In this document: positions 16,757-25,732 of the stretch, piece after piece
Position numbering within the stretch: the first letter of the stretch is position 1
How the letters are laid out: each line of letters opens with the position of its first letter
Assembly: GCF_000813125.1 (NCBI RefSeq)
Contig: NZ_BASE01000060.1
Span: 1 to 44,416 of the forward strand
Reading direction: 5' to 3'
DNA length: 44,416 bases
From: Mesobacillus selenatarsenatis SF-1
GTDB taxonomy: Bacteria > Bacillota > Bacilli > Bacillales > Cytobacillaceae
Made by a program: the position numbers and the translations under genes
Notes under the pieces: generated by a model
The model's input: the letters and a program-made list of their open reading frames with translations, nothing else
Told to the model about the DNA's origin: nothing
The model's database searches: none

Positions 16757-16850
16757 TCGCGGAATTAACTTAGAAATTCGCGGAATTAATGTGAGTTTTC
16801 GCGGAATTGTGGTCTGATTTCGCGGAATCCCACCCCATTTTCGCGGAATT
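16757..16850. repeat. 21-bp-period keyword array (TCGCGGAATT)
   Basis: TCGCGGAATT begins at 16757, 16778, 16799, 16820 and 16841, every spacing exactly 21. The eleven bases between are unrelated. It lies between the convergent Gly/Pro-rich gene and yjiH-like gene. Confidence 0.95.
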
Positions 16851-16863
16851 CACTAAATATGAA

Positions 16864-16894
16864 AAAACCGGCTGGCATCTCGCCACCCGGTTTT
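16864..16894. terminator. bidirectional terminator
   Basis: AAAACCGG and CCGGTTTT arms enclose a second TGGC/GCCA pairing, giving a long stem with A/T tails on both sides. It serves both convergent neighbours. Confidence 0.9.
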
Positions 16895-16959
16895 CGCAGT
16901 TTTACCTCTTTTTGGTTGTATTAAGATCGAATCACGTTCATTTTGAGTATTTTCACCAC

Positions 16960-18321
16960 TTAAAAAATGATATGCGCAACCAGTACAACGATTGGCAATG
17001 TCACAAGTGTACGCTGCAGGAAGATAATGAACAATTCCCCAAAGCTGACAGGAATTTTCGAACCAAGCAGCAGGCCGCCGACCTCAGACATATAGATGAG
17101 CTGTGTGACGGAAACAGACGCAATGATGAACCTTGTCATCGGGCTTGCAATGTCAGCACCGATAACGGATGGAAGGAACATGTCCGCAAAGCCGACAATC
17201 AGCGTCTCAGATGCTGCCTTCGCTTCAGGAACCTGCATTAGCTCAAGCAGCGGAATGAACGGCATACCTAACCATTGGAATACTGGTGTGTATTCAGCGA
17301 CAATTAGCGCCAGTGTTCCGAGCGCCATGACGATCGGCGCAACTCCCATCCACATATCAAGGATATTGCGGACGCCGGCAAGGAAGAAATCTTTGAAACT
17401 CTTATTGCTACTTGCTTTATCGACAGCCTGTGCCATACCCCAGGAGAAAGGTGTATAGCCATCTGGAATGTTTTCCTCAGAATAGTCGTTGTTCTGCTCC
17501 ACATAATACGTATCCTCTTTCCTGGAAAGAGGCGGGATTCTTGGGAGGATAACAGCCGCAACCACGCCAGCCAATGTCACGGTCAGGTAAAATGGGACAA
17601 ACATATGGCCCAGGCCAACCTGAGAAATGACTACGAGACTGAATGTGATTGAGACAACAGAGAATGTAGTTCCGATAACAGCGGCTTCACGTCTAGTATA
17701 ATACCCTTCTTCATACTGCTTGCTTGTCAGGAGAACACCAATCGTGCCGTCACCAAGCCATGATGTGAGAGTATCGATTGAAGAACGTCCAGGCAATGTG
17801 AAAATAGGACGCATGATCTTGGCCATCAATGTTCCGAACAATTCAAGAAGGCCGAAGTTTAGTAATAAAGGCAGGAATAATCCCGCAAACAGAAAAACAG
17901 AGAAAAGGATTGGCAAAAGGTCGTTGAGAAGCAGGCCGCCTGTGTTAGGTGACCAAACTGCTTCCGGTCCTAATTGAAATAAAGTCATAACCGCAAAAGT
18001 TGCCCCTAAAATCCTGGCAACCAGCCAGACAGCTGGAACATCAAACAATGATTTTAGGAAATGATTGCGATCAAGAATTTCAGGTCTGATTGTTTTTATT
18101 AATAATGTTCCGATTAGCGTCAGAACAATGATTACAGTCATGATCGCAGGCAGTGAGCCGCCAAGTAAGTCCTGCAGCCATCCTGATAGGACCGCGATAG
18201 GTATTGTTATTTCTCCATTATAGGAGATTGGTAACATAAAGAAAAATATTCCTATTAATGAGGGAATAATGAATGCTAATAAGTCCCCGGTAGATCTTGT
18301 TTTGCGCAATGGTTTTTCCAA
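16960..18321 (-). CDS. YjiH family nucleoside-recognition (Gate) membrane protein
   Basis: A 453-residue integral membrane protein with about ten hydrophobic segments. It has the Gate/nucleoside-recognition features of the YjiH family, such as FSVVSITFSLVVISQVGLGHM and the DMFLPSVIGADIASPMTRFI segment. Family members are annotated as putative transporters, but the substrate is unknown. The start is uncertain: TTG 18321 is preceded by AAGGGTGA at 8 nt, whereas ATG 18345, eight codons upstream, has no ribosome site, so I prefer TTG. The gene is monocistronic and divergent from the GNAT gene at 18560. Confidence 0.82.
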   Translation of the reverse strand: MEKPLRKTRSTGDLLAFIIPSLIGIFFFMLPISYNGEITIPIAVLSGWLQDLLGGSLPAIMTVIIVLTLIGTLLIKTIRPEILDRNHFLKSLFDVPAVWLVARILGATFAVMTLFQLGPEAVWSPNTGGLLLNDLLPILFSVFLFAGLFLPLLLNFGLLELFGTLMAKIMRPIFTLPGRSSIDTLTSWLGDGTIGVLLTSKQYEEGYYTRREAAVIGTTFSVVSITFSLVVISQVGLGHMFVPFYLTVTLAGVVAAVILPRIPPLSRKEDTYYVEQNNDYSEENIPDGYTPFSWGMAQAVDKASSNKSFKDFFLAGVRNILDMWMGVAPIVMALGTLALIVAEYTPVFQWLGMPFIPLLELMQVPEAKAASETLIVGFADMFLPSVIGADIASPMTRFIIASVSVTQLIYMSEVGGLLLGSKIPVSFGELFIIFLQRTLVTLPIVVLVAHIIF

Positions 18322-18559
18322 AATGATTTCACCCTTAGAATACATATTTATAAGCCAAAAATTATTTTAATGCATAACCCCTGTTTTGCCAACACTTTTC
18401 TCTCCCCAATTCCTTCCTGTGTTATATTCTCCTAAAGCAAGCAAGCTAAACGTCAATCCGCCACCCTCATATAAAATTCAATTTTTTTTAGCAGGATTCC
18501 TTCTGTTTAGCGTGAATTCTTAATAGGACTATTACCTTATTTAACCGGGGAGAAGAAGA

Positions 18560-19084
18560 ATGAAAGTTACTTTGGAAAAAATCAGACCAGATAAAAAGGA
18601 AGTACTGCGTAATCTTTATTCACTATACCTGCATGATTTGTCAGCTTATACAGATGGTTTGCAGATCAGCAAGGATGGCAGCTTCGAATTTGATTCATTT
18701 TCGCTTATATGGGAAAAAGAAGGAATCACTCCATACTTCATTAAAGTCGATGAAAAACTGGCAGGCTTTGTCCTGATTCTCGAAGCACCTTTTACGAAAA
18801 AAGTAGATAAAGTGATCAATGATTTTTTCGTCCTAAATGCCTTCAGGGGAAAGGGAGTCTCTAAAGCAGCCGTATCAGAAATATTTGCTCATAATAAAGG
18901 CAGATATTACATATCTCAGTTGGTAAAAAACGAAACAGCAGTTCACTTTTGGAAAAATATCTACAAGCAAATGGAGATAGACTTTGTAGAACAGCCTGAA
19001 GTACAGGATGGGGAAGAGGTCGTTTATCAGACCTTTACTGTAATAAAAATGCCAGGAATTGCACTAGAAAGAGAAAGAAGGTAA
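18560..19084 (+). CDS. GNAT-family N-acetyltransferase
   Basis: A 174-residue protein with GNAT features. The substrate-side half is aromatic (YSLYLHDLSAY). A beta4-beta5 hairpin (PYFIKVDEKLAGFVLIL) follows, then the acetyl-CoA loop FRGKGVSKAA after the strand DFFVL. The C-terminus contains an AVHFWKNIYKQ helix typical of the fold. GGGGAG lies 8 nt before ATG 18560. The substrate is unknown. It is followed after 99 bases by a second, more AT-rich GNAT gene with its own ribosome site. Confidence 0.82.
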   Translation: MKVTLEKIRPDKKEVLRNLYSLYLHDLSAYTDGLQISKDGSFEFDSFSLIWEKEGITPYFIKVDEKLAGFVLILEAPFTKKVDKVINDFFVLNAFRGKGVSKAAVSEIFAHNKGRYYISQLVKNETAVHFWKNIYKQMEIDFVEQPEVQDGEEVVYQTFTVIKMPGIALERERR

Positions 19085-19183
19085 ATAAGAAAAGGTAATA
19101 GGTTAATGGTAGAGGACTTTATGTACAAATAACAAATTTTTTATGATGTAGGTAAATTATAGTTAATTTAAGAGGGTGAAGGT

Positions 19184-19630
19184 ATGGGGTTAAGCTTTAA
19201 AGTGGCTTCAGAAACGGAGATAAAAGAAATTTATGAATTAGCAGGTGAAAACCGTAAAGAAGCAACAAATCATGATGCAGATGATAATAAGCAAAAAATG
19301 ATTGAAGCATATGAGCATTCCGCGAAGTATAATGCTTATTTTGTTTGCTTAATGAATGACAATACGCTTCTTGGATGGGTTCAAATTGATAAAGCGTTTG
19401 ATTACTTAACGGGTGATGAAATCGGCTGGATAAATGATATATATGTAAAAATGCCATACAGAGGCAAGGGTTACTCTAAATTATTGATGGAAGAGGCTTT
19501 AAAGGAATTTAGGAAAAACGGATATAGTGATGTAAGACTGAATGTATATTCACATAATGAAAAAGCATTAAAGTTGTATGAGAAAATGGGATTTAAGGAT
19601 GTTAGTAAATTCATGAAAATATCTTTATAA
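19184..19630 (+). CDS. GNAT-family N-acetyltransferase
   Basis: A 148-residue single-domain acetyltransferase. The conserved core is WINDIYVKMPYRGKGYSKLL (strand 4 plus the R/Q-x-x-G-x-G/A acetyl-CoA loop), ending in LYEKMGFKDVSKFMK. GAGGGTGAAGGT precedes ATG 19184. Its coding region is visibly more AT-rich than flanking genes, suggesting more recent acquisition, but it is too short to be sure. The substrate is unknown. A bidirectional terminator follows. Confidence 0.85.
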   Translation: MGLSFKVASETEIKEIYELAGENRKEATNHDADDNKQKMIEAYEHSAKYNAYFVCLMNDNTLLGWVQIDKAFDYLTGDEIGWINDIYVKMPYRGKGYSKLLMEEALKEFRKNGYSDVRLNVYSHNEKALKLYEKMGFKDVSKFMKISL

Positions 19631-19673
19631 TCGCTTGTTTCTTATAAAATCATGAAGGCTATAGTGACATAAA

Positions 19674-19707
19674 AAAACGCTGTTGATTTTGTTTTCAACA
19701 GCGTTTT
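19674..19707. terminator. bidirectional terminator
   Basis: AAAACGCTGTTGA and TCAACAGCGTTTT form a perfect 13-bp stem with an 8-nt loop. It serves the GNAT gene (plus) and malL (minus). Unlike most convergent junctions here, this one has no repeat array. Confidence 0.92.
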
Positions 19708-19805
19708 CTTGTGTGATTATTCATGTGAATAGCTTTGTGATTTTTGTGGATAAACAAGAAATTGTTTATGTTGTTTGCACCTTAAATCGGCACTCCCTTT
19801 AAAAA

Positions 19806-21458
19806 TCAATTCAAATATACTCTTGTTTCATATGGCTTCAATGTGAATGACGGTTTCTGTTCTTCAACCTTGTAGTTGTTAAGCAGCAATTGGCTTGATT
19901 CAAGCGGAAATCCGTCGAATTCGAAGGCTGCTGGCTCGCTGGATAGGTTGGAAAGCACAACAGCTTGTTTGTCGTCCAGTGTTCTTGTATAGGCATAGAT
20001 TTGTTCGTGATCTTCCAGAACTAAATCGTATGTGCCATAAGTGAAAATGTCATTGGCCTTCTTCATTTCGATCATTTTTTTATAAAAATGAAGGATGGAG
20101 TCGGGGTCATTAAGCTGAGCTTCGACATTGACCTCTTTGTAGTTCGGATTCATCCCGAGCCAAGGCTTGCCTGTTGTGAAACCGGCATTTTCTGCATCGG
20201 ACCATTGCATTGGCGTACGTGAGTTGTCGCGGCTAGTCGCCCAGATGAAATCCATGATTTCTTCATGTGGCACACCGTTTTCACGGCGGATTTTATAGAG
20301 GTTCTTGATTGCGACATCATCATAATCCTCAATTGAAAGGAACTGGACATTGGTCATGCCGATTTCCTGACCCTGATAGATGAAAGGCGTGCCCTGCATC
20401 AAGAAATACATCGATGCCAGCGCAGTTGCACTTTCGCGCCAGTAGTCCTTGTCATCGCCCCATGTCGAAACGATCCGGGCTTTATCATGGTTTTCAATGA
20501 ATAGCGCATTCCAACCATTTCCTTCAAGCCCTTTTTGCCAGCGGGTAAAAGTTTTCTTCAATTTTGCCAGGTCGAGTGCCTTCTTTTCAGAATCCCACAG
20601 GTCTAGGTGCTCAAACTGGAATACCATATTGAACTTACCTTGTTCCTCGCCAACCCAGAGATCGGCTTCCTCGATGCTGACGCCATTTGCCTCGCCGACT
20701 GTCATGATGTCGTATTTAGAGAATGTTTCTTCCTTCAGCTCTTCAAGGAATGTCTGGATTCCATCGACATTCATATGCTTGTCAAAAGAAGAAACATACT
20801 GCAGCCCTTCAGGGTTAGGCATGTCTTTTAGGCCAGCTTCTTTTTTGATGTGGCTGATCGCGTCGACGCGGAAACCATCGATCCCTTTATCAAGCCACCA
20901 GTTAATCATATTGTATAACGCAGTACGGACCTCTTTGTTTTCCCAATTCAAATCTGGCTGTTTGCGGGAGAAGATGTGAAGGAAGTACTGACCTGTCTTT
21001 TTGTCATACTCCCAGGCAGATCCGCCAAAGATGCTTTCCCAGTTGTTTGGCTCAGCGCCGTCCTTGCCATCGCGCCAGATATACCAGTCACGCTTAGGAC
21101 TGTCTTTGGATTCACGGGATTCGATGAACCATTGGTGCTCATCGCTTGTATGGTTGATGACAAGATCAATAATCAGCTTCATGCCGCGTTTATGCGTTTC
21201 AGCAAGCAGCCGGTCAAAGTCTTCCATCGTCCCAAATTCATCCATGATGTCCTGATAATCACTGATATCATAACCATTATCGTCATTTGGGGATTTGTAC
21301 ATTGGGCAAATCCAGATGACATCGATCCCTAAATCTTTTAAGTAATCAAGTTTTGAAATCATTCCCTGTAAATCGCCGATGCCGTCGCCGTTGAAATCCA
21401 TGAAGCTCCTTGGATATACCTGATAGGCAACAGCCTCTTTCCACCATTTGTGTTTCAT
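19806..21458 (-). CDS. malL: oligo-1,6-glucosidase / alpha-glucosidase (GH13)
   Basis: A 550-residue cytosolic GH13 enzyme hydrolysing maltose, isomaltose-type oligosaccharides or sucrose. The four GH13 regions are visible: DLVINHTSDEH (I), GFRVDAISH with the nucleophile Asp (II), VGEANG with the acid/base Glu (III) and FIENHDKAR (IV). The start KHKWWKEAVAYQVYPRSF is characteristic. ATG 21458 is chosen because GAGGG lies 5 nt upstream and it aligns with family N-termini; the frame is open 54 codons farther upstream but lacks a ribosome site there. A LacI-type operator lies about 115 bases upstream. It functionally pairs with pgmB in maltodextrin use, though the two are 19 kb apart. Confidence 0.92.
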   Translation of the reverse strand: MKHKWWKEAVAYQVYPRSFMDFNGDGIGDLQGMISKLDYLKDLGIDVIWICPMYKSPNDDNGYDISDYQDIMDEFGTMEDFDRLLAETHKRGMKLIIDLVINHTSDEHQWFIESRESKDSPKRDWYIWRDGKDGAEPNNWESIFGGSAWEYDKKTGQYFLHIFSRKQPDLNWENKEVRTALYNMINWWLDKGIDGFRVDAISHIKKEAGLKDMPNPEGLQYVSSFDKHMNVDGIQTFLEELKEETFSKYDIMTVGEANGVSIEEADLWVGEEQGKFNMVFQFEHLDLWDSEKKALDLAKLKKTFTRWQKGLEGNGWNALFIENHDKARIVSTWGDDKDYWRESATALASMYFLMQGTPFIYQGQEIGMTNVQFLSIEDYDDVAIKNLYKIRRENGVPHEEIMDFIWATSRDNSRTPMQWSDAENAGFTTGKPWLGMNPNYKEVNVEAQLNDPDSILHFYKKMIEMKKANDIFTYGTYDLVLEDHEQIYAYTRTLDDKQAVVLSNLSSEPAAFEFDGFPLESSQLLLNNYKVEEQKPSFTLKPYETRVYLN

Positions 21459-21572
21459 GTGAACCCTCATTTCTATATTTACTCTTGCTGTTTTACCTTG
21501 ATATTTAACGTATGCCCCGACATGTGTTGAAGCGGATTTAATTAAGGAGAAAAATAATAAAATTACTAATTG

Positions 21573-21586
21573 TGCAAACGATTGCA
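21573..21586. promoter_or_regulatory. LacI-family (MalR/CcpA-like) operator
   Basis: TGCAAACGATTGCA is nearly a perfect palindrome around CG, the pattern bound by LacI/GalR-family regulators and close to cre. It lies between malL (minus) and the HAD gene (plus), nearer malL's probable promoter. Confidence 0.65.
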
Positions 21587-21741
21587 GACAGGATTCATAA
21601 TAGCATATGAATCTTTTCATGACAATATGGACCTAGCTTGAAAATTTGATCACTAGTATATACACGTATTATTTGCTGTCGAGAGTTTGAAGGTCTATCA
21701 TGATTGTTAATACTGAAAAAATAACTACAGAAGGTGAAGAA

Positions 21742-22602
21742 ATGATTAGGTGCATAGCTACAGATATGGACGGGACGTTATTGACTGCTACCCAGCAGAT
21801 TACTGCAGAGAATAGAGAAGCGATTTTAAAAGCAAAAGAGCAGGGAGTCGAAGTCGTTGTCGCAACTGGACGGTCGTTCGAGGAAGCAAGATTCGTTCTC
21901 GAGGAATCCGGTCTTAAACTGCCAATGATATGTGTGAATGGAGCCGAGGTTCGTTCAGAGGATGGGGAAATTGTTTCTTCAAGCCCGTTGAATAAAGCCG
22001 AGGCACGGCAGGCAGCGCTAAGGCTTGTGGAAAGCGGCGTTTATTTCGAGGTTTACACCAACAAGGGTACCTTTACTGAAGATGAGGATATGGCGATCAC
22101 GATCATCGTTGATATTTTCTCAACCGCAAACCCTGAAGTGCCGATCGAAAAAATCGCCGAGGCTGCTGAGGAAAGAATGCATAAAGGACTAATTACGAAG
22201 ATCGACCATTATGACGAATTATTCGAGGACGACCAATATGAGATTTACAAGCTGCTGGCTTTTTCGCTAGATGATGACAAGCTAGAGGCCGCAAAGGATG
22301 GCCTGAAGGAAATTTCAGGGCTTGCGGTCAGTTCATCCGGGCGTGAGAACATCGAAATTACGAGCCTCGAAGCTCAAAAGGGGATTGCCCTGGAAAAATT
22401 CGTAGCTACAAGAGGGATCAGCCTTGAGGAAACGATGGCGCTTGGTGACAATTTCAACGATGTATCGATGCTTGAAAAAGTCGGCAAACCTGTAGCGATG
22501 GGAAATGCAGCTCAAGAAATTAAAGAACTATGCGGCGAAGTGACATTGACGAATGAAGAAAGCGGCGTCGGAAAAGCGATTATGAAGGTGCTGGACATCT
22601 AA
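21742..22602 (+). CDS. Cof-type HAD-IIB family phosphatase
   Basis: A 286-residue HAD hydrolase of the Cof/YkrA-like class IIB: nucleophile motif ATDMDGTLL (residues 5-13), the VVATGRS motif II, a C2-type cap across residues 85-195, and C-terminal KGIALEKF followed by MALGDNFNDVSML. Such enzymes dephosphorylate sugar phosphates or flavin/pyridoxal phosphates; the substrate is not evident. The start is ATG 21742, with AGAAGGTGA upstream; an ATG at 21700 lacks a ribosome site and would add a non-homologous leader. The PQQ-type dehydrogenase gene follows after 63 bases. Confidence 0.88.
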   Translation: MIRCIATDMDGTLLTATQQITAENREAILKAKEQGVEVVVATGRSFEEARFVLEESGLKLPMICVNGAEVRSEDGEIVSSSPLNKAEARQAALRLVESGVYFEVYTNKGTFTEDEDMAITIIVDIFSTANPEVPIEKIAEAAEERMHKGLITKIDHYDELFEDDQYEIYKLLAFSLDDDKLEAAKDGLKEISGLAVSSSGRENIEITSLEAQKGIALEKFVATRGISLEETMALGDNFNDVSMLEKVGKPVAMGNAAQEIKELCGEVTLTNEESGVGKAIMKVLDI

Positions 22603-22665
22603 TTTTTGAGTAGATGTGGAGATCTGATTTTTAGAATGGATTATATATAGGAAAGGACGTGTGTC

Positions 22666-23763
22666 ATGAAAAGACTCTCGTATGTGTTGCTAGCAATGCT
22701 GATGATGATGGCAGGCTGTTCAACCGGCGGTGACGAAACGAAGCCTGCAGGTGAAGTGAATCAAGAACCAGAAGACAAAGAAGCGGTTGCTCAGGCTGAC
22801 CAGCTTGAGGTTGTTGCAGAAAATCTGGAAGTCCCGTGGTCAATCAATAAAAGCGGTGAGACATTTTACTTGAGCGAACGCCCAGGTTCGATTGTAAAAG
22901 TGGAAGGCGGTAGCACAGAGCGACAGAAGGTTACTTTTAAAAAGAAAGTGTCACAAGCTGCTGAAGCCGGATTTCTTGGCTTTGTGCTCGCTCCTGATTT
23001 CGAGCAGTCCAACAAGGCATTTGCTTATTATACATACGAGAATGGCACCGGGCAGTTCAATCGAATTGTCGAACTGGCTTTGAAAAATGGTGAATGGCTG
23101 GAAGGCAAGCTTTTGCTTGATAAAATCCCGAGCGGACGCTTCCATCATGGCGGCAGGCTGAAAATCGGGCCGGACGGAAAGCTTTACGCAACCACAGGTG
23201 ATGCGGCAACAAACCCGGAAATCGCCCAGGATCTTGATTCGCTCGGCGGCAAAGTCCTGCGCCTGAACCTTGATGGAACTGTCCCTGCAGATAATCCATT
23301 TGAAGCCTCCTATGTTTACAGCTATGGACACCGAAATCCGCAGGGACTGGCCTGGTCGAAGGATGGAACTCTTTATGCCAGCGAACACGGCCCATCCGCG
23401 CATGATGAAATCAATTTGATTGAGGCAGGGAAGAACTATGGCTGGCCGGAGATAACTGGTGACGACACGAAGCAGGGCATGGAAGCGCCAATTTTCCATT
23501 CGGGAAGCAATACTTGGGCACCCTCAGGTATGGCAGCGCATGAAGGGAAGTTATATGTTGCTACATTGAGAGGCAACGCGCTGCGTGAATTCGACCCTGC
23601 GGCGAACTCCACAAGAGAAGTAGTCACCGGATTAGGCCGAATCCGCGATGTGATCGTTGATGGTGATGATTTATATTTCATCAGCAACAATACCGACGGC
23701 CGCGGCACCCCAAGTGAAGGCGACGATAAGCTTTATCGTGTAAAATTGCAGGATTTACGTTAA
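22666..23763 (+). CDS. PQQ-dependent sugar dehydrogenase-like lipoprotein
   Basis: A 365-residue extracellular lipoprotein (lipobox MAGC, cysteine at residue 18, with an acidic linker) carrying a six-bladed glucose/sorbosone dehydrogenase propeller (YliI/GSDH family). Motifs include FHHGGRLKIGPDGKLY, GHRNPQGLAW and ASEHGPSAHDEINLI, with the conserved His in FHHGG and the GHRNPQG strand expected around PQQ. The start follows AGGAAAGGA. No PQQ biosynthesis genes are present, so the cofactor would be scavenged, or the protein may act differently. It is cotranscribed at most with the HAD gene. Confidence 0.88.
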   Translation: MKRLSYVLLAMLMMMAGCSTGGDETKPAGEVNQEPEDKEAVAQADQLEVVAENLEVPWSINKSGETFYLSERPGSIVKVEGGSTERQKVTFKKKVSQAAEAGFLGFVLAPDFEQSNKAFAYYTYENGTGQFNRIVELALKNGEWLEGKLLLDKIPSGRFHHGGRLKIGPDGKLYATTGDAATNPEIAQDLDSLGGKVLRLNLDGTVPADNPFEASYVYSYGHRNPQGLAWSKDGTLYASEHGPSAHDEINLIEAGKNYGWPEITGDDTKQGMEAPIFHSGSNTWAPSGMAAHEGKLYVATLRGNALREFDPAANSTREVVTGLGRIRDVIVDGDDLYFISNNTDGRGTPSEGDDKLYRVKLQDLR

Positions 23764-23848
23764 AAATGGTGGAGGAGTACCTGAAATGGTGCTCCTTTTC
23801 TTGTTTTGGAGGCAAAATTACCGATTAAAAAGGATTACTATTATGGTT

Positions 23849-23977
23849 ATTGGCGATAATTTAATTTTATTGGCGGAGTTCACAGTTTTATTGGCGAAAA
23901 TTTGATTTTATTGGCGATTTTCACAAATTTATTGGCGAAAATCCATTTTTATTGGCGAACTGGAAATTTATCCGCGA
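23849..23977. repeat. 20-21-bp-period keyword array (ATTGGCGA)
   Basis: ATTGGCGA, or a close variant, begins at 23849, 23869, 23890, 23910, 23931 and 23951, with a last degenerate copy (ATCCGCGA) at 23970. Spacings are 20, 21, 20, 21, 20 and 19. The preceding TTTT is also often conserved. The array lies between convergent genes, before the tetR terminator. Confidence 0.93.
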
Positions 23978-24000
23978 TTTTTTCCAGTTCCAAAACAAAA

Positions 24001-24020
24001 AAACCGGGCACGCCCGGTTT
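24001..24020. terminator. bidirectional terminator
   Basis: AAACCGGG and CCCGGTTT form an 8-bp stem with a 4-nt loop. It overlaps the tetR stop codon (24019-24021). As before and Ts after suit either direction. Confidence 0.85.
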
Positions 24021-24678
24021 ACTTTTTACTGTGGTTTGGTCCTGCCAATCCATGCATGATGAATTGAATGGTCCGCTCTGTTTCTGCTTCATCATCCCAA
24101 TCCGCTTCAGGCAGGATCATATAGCGCGCGATCAAATAGCCAAAGATGGTAGAAAATGTCATTCTAAACACACTGTAGGCCGGGATATCCATGATCTGGC
24201 CTTTTGCCTGATAGTGCTCCACAAGCTTTATGAATTGAGCATATACTTTTAGGGCGATATGCTCCTTGAACAATTCCTTCAATTCAGGATGAAACGGAAT
24301 TTCCTGAACCAGAATTTTAACAGTTGAAAGATTTTTAACAAGGAAATCACGGCGATTCAAAAGCATGGCAGTAAGAAAATCTTCAAAATGCTCGTAATCC
24401 TGATGAAGAACCTTCTGCAGGTCTTTTATGATAAAAGGTGCCACAAACTTTGCCATCACTGGAGCGACAATTGCCAGCAGCAAATCCTTTTTTGTTTTAT
24501 AATGCCTGAAAATCGTTCCTTCAGCGACACCGGCCTTTTTGGCGATTTCGCTCGTTGACGTGGCGGAAAAACCTTTTTCGGCAAAGGACTCGATTGCAGA
24601 TACGATGATTTTTTTCTGCTTATCTGTCAGTTCATCTCCATCCATTAACTCGTCAATTTCTAAGTCGTGATCTGTCAT
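24019..24678 (-). CDS. TetR/AcrR family transcriptional regulator
   Basis: A 219-residue regulator. The N-terminal helix-turn-helix spans about residues 20-66 (SAIESFAEKGFSATSTSEIA, then AGVAEGTIFRHYKTKKDLL), followed by an all-helical ligand domain. The start follows AAAGGAG at 6 nt. It is the last gene of an operon with the ABC-2 exporter, 22 bases after the permease. The likely targets are the two identical 16-bp operators upstream of the ATPase gene, giving autoregulation, as is common for TetR-exporter units. The effector is unknown. Confidence 0.9.
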   Translation of the reverse strand: MTDHDLEIDELMDGDELTDKQKKIIVSAIESFAEKGFSATSTSEIAKKAGVAEGTIFRHYKTKKDLLLAIVAPVMAKFVAPFIIKDLQKVLHQDYEHFEDFLTAMLLNRRDFLVKNLSTVKILVQEIPFHPELKELFKEHIALKVYAQFIKLVEHYQAKGQIMDIPAYSVFRMTFSTIFGYLIARYMILPEADWDDEAETERTIQFIMHGLAGPNHSKK

Positions 24679-24700
24679 CGTCTTCTCCTTTCACCGGGGT

Positions 24701-25732
24701 TCAGACTGCGCGATGTTTCCGCAGTGCCAAAATATTCAAGACCATAAATAAAGCGGAAAACCCGGCCAGCATCAACATATTACCATAGATGGCTTCCCAT
24801 CCATATCCTCGTACCATAATATCACGCAATGCTTCAGCAGCATAATACAGTGGCGTGACCGGCCCAAGCCAGCTCAGCCAATCGGAAATTGTATCGAGAT
24901 TGATCAGTCCAGAGAAGAAGAATTGCGGCACGATGATGATTGGGATGAACTGAATCATCTGGAACTCGTTGTTCGCAAATGCGGACAGCAGTGTACCGAG
25001 CGTCAGTGCGGTCATCGACAGCATTAGGGTAATCAATAATACATAGAAAAAGGAGCCTTCCATCAGCATACCGAGCACATAAATCGCATATGAGGCAATT
25101 AGTGTCGCCTGCAGCATCGTGAAGAGACCAAATCCCAGTACATAACCGATGACAATTTCCCATTTCCGTAACGGGCTTGAAAGTAATTTTTCAAGTGTAC
25201 CGCTTGTTCTCTCCCGTAAAAAAGAAATCCCTGAAATGAGGAACACAAAGAAGAAGGCGAAAAAGCCCAATAATACCGGTCCGAAATAATCAAACTGGCC
25301 CATATCGTCTGAGCCATGGATATAATCAACGTTTATTTCCAATTGTCCCTGTGAAGGCAACAGCTTTTTTGTTGCCTGCTGGAACCATTTCATGACTGCG
25401 CCGTTGACAGACGGGTCGCTGCCTTCGAGTACAATTTTATCCAGCATAGGGCCCTCAAAAACAACATACCCATCGATTGCCTGGTTCAATGTATCCTCTT
25501 CAGCAGCTTTCACAGACTCATATTCTGTTATTTTTGCGTCATCAATATCCATTTTCTCCATCACAGGGTCTGGGACATCGACCAACCCGATCTTCGGGAT
25601 ATAGTTTTCCCCATTAAAAACAAGGTGGAGCATTGTCAGGATCAGGAGAGGGGCAACAAGCATCATTGCTAGTGTTCTTTTATCCCTCAGGAATTGCCGG
25701 ATAATCCTGATCACTAAAGCTCTAATTCTCAT
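24701..25732 (-). CDS. ABC-2 type exporter permease
   Basis: A 343-residue permease of the YhgE/ABC2_membrane_3 type: one N-terminal transmembrane helix (residues 20-40), a large extracytoplasmic domain of about 130 residues, then five helices near the C-terminus, including FLISGISFLRERTSGTLEKL, the coupling segment typical of this family. The start is ATG 25732, with GGAGG 8 nt upstream; it overlaps the ATPase gene by 11 bases. The exported substrate is not apparent; drug or lipid export is usual in this family. Confidence 0.88.
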   Translation of the reverse strand: MRIRALVIRIIRQFLRDKRTLAMMLVAPLLILTMLHLVFNGENYIPKIGLVDVPDPVMEKMDIDDAKITEYESVKAAEEDTLNQAIDGYVVFEGPMLDKIVLEGSDPSVNGAVMKWFQQATKKLLPSQGQLEINVDYIHGSDDMGQFDYFGPVLLGFFAFFFVFLISGISFLRERTSGTLEKLLSSPLRKWEIVIGYVLGFGLFTMLQATLIASYAIYVLGMLMEGSFFYVLLITLMLSMTALTLGTLLSAFANNEFQMIQFIPIIIVPQFFFSGLINLDTISDWLSWLGPVTPLYYAAEALRDIMVRGYGWEAIYGNMLMLAGFSALFMVLNILALRKHRAV

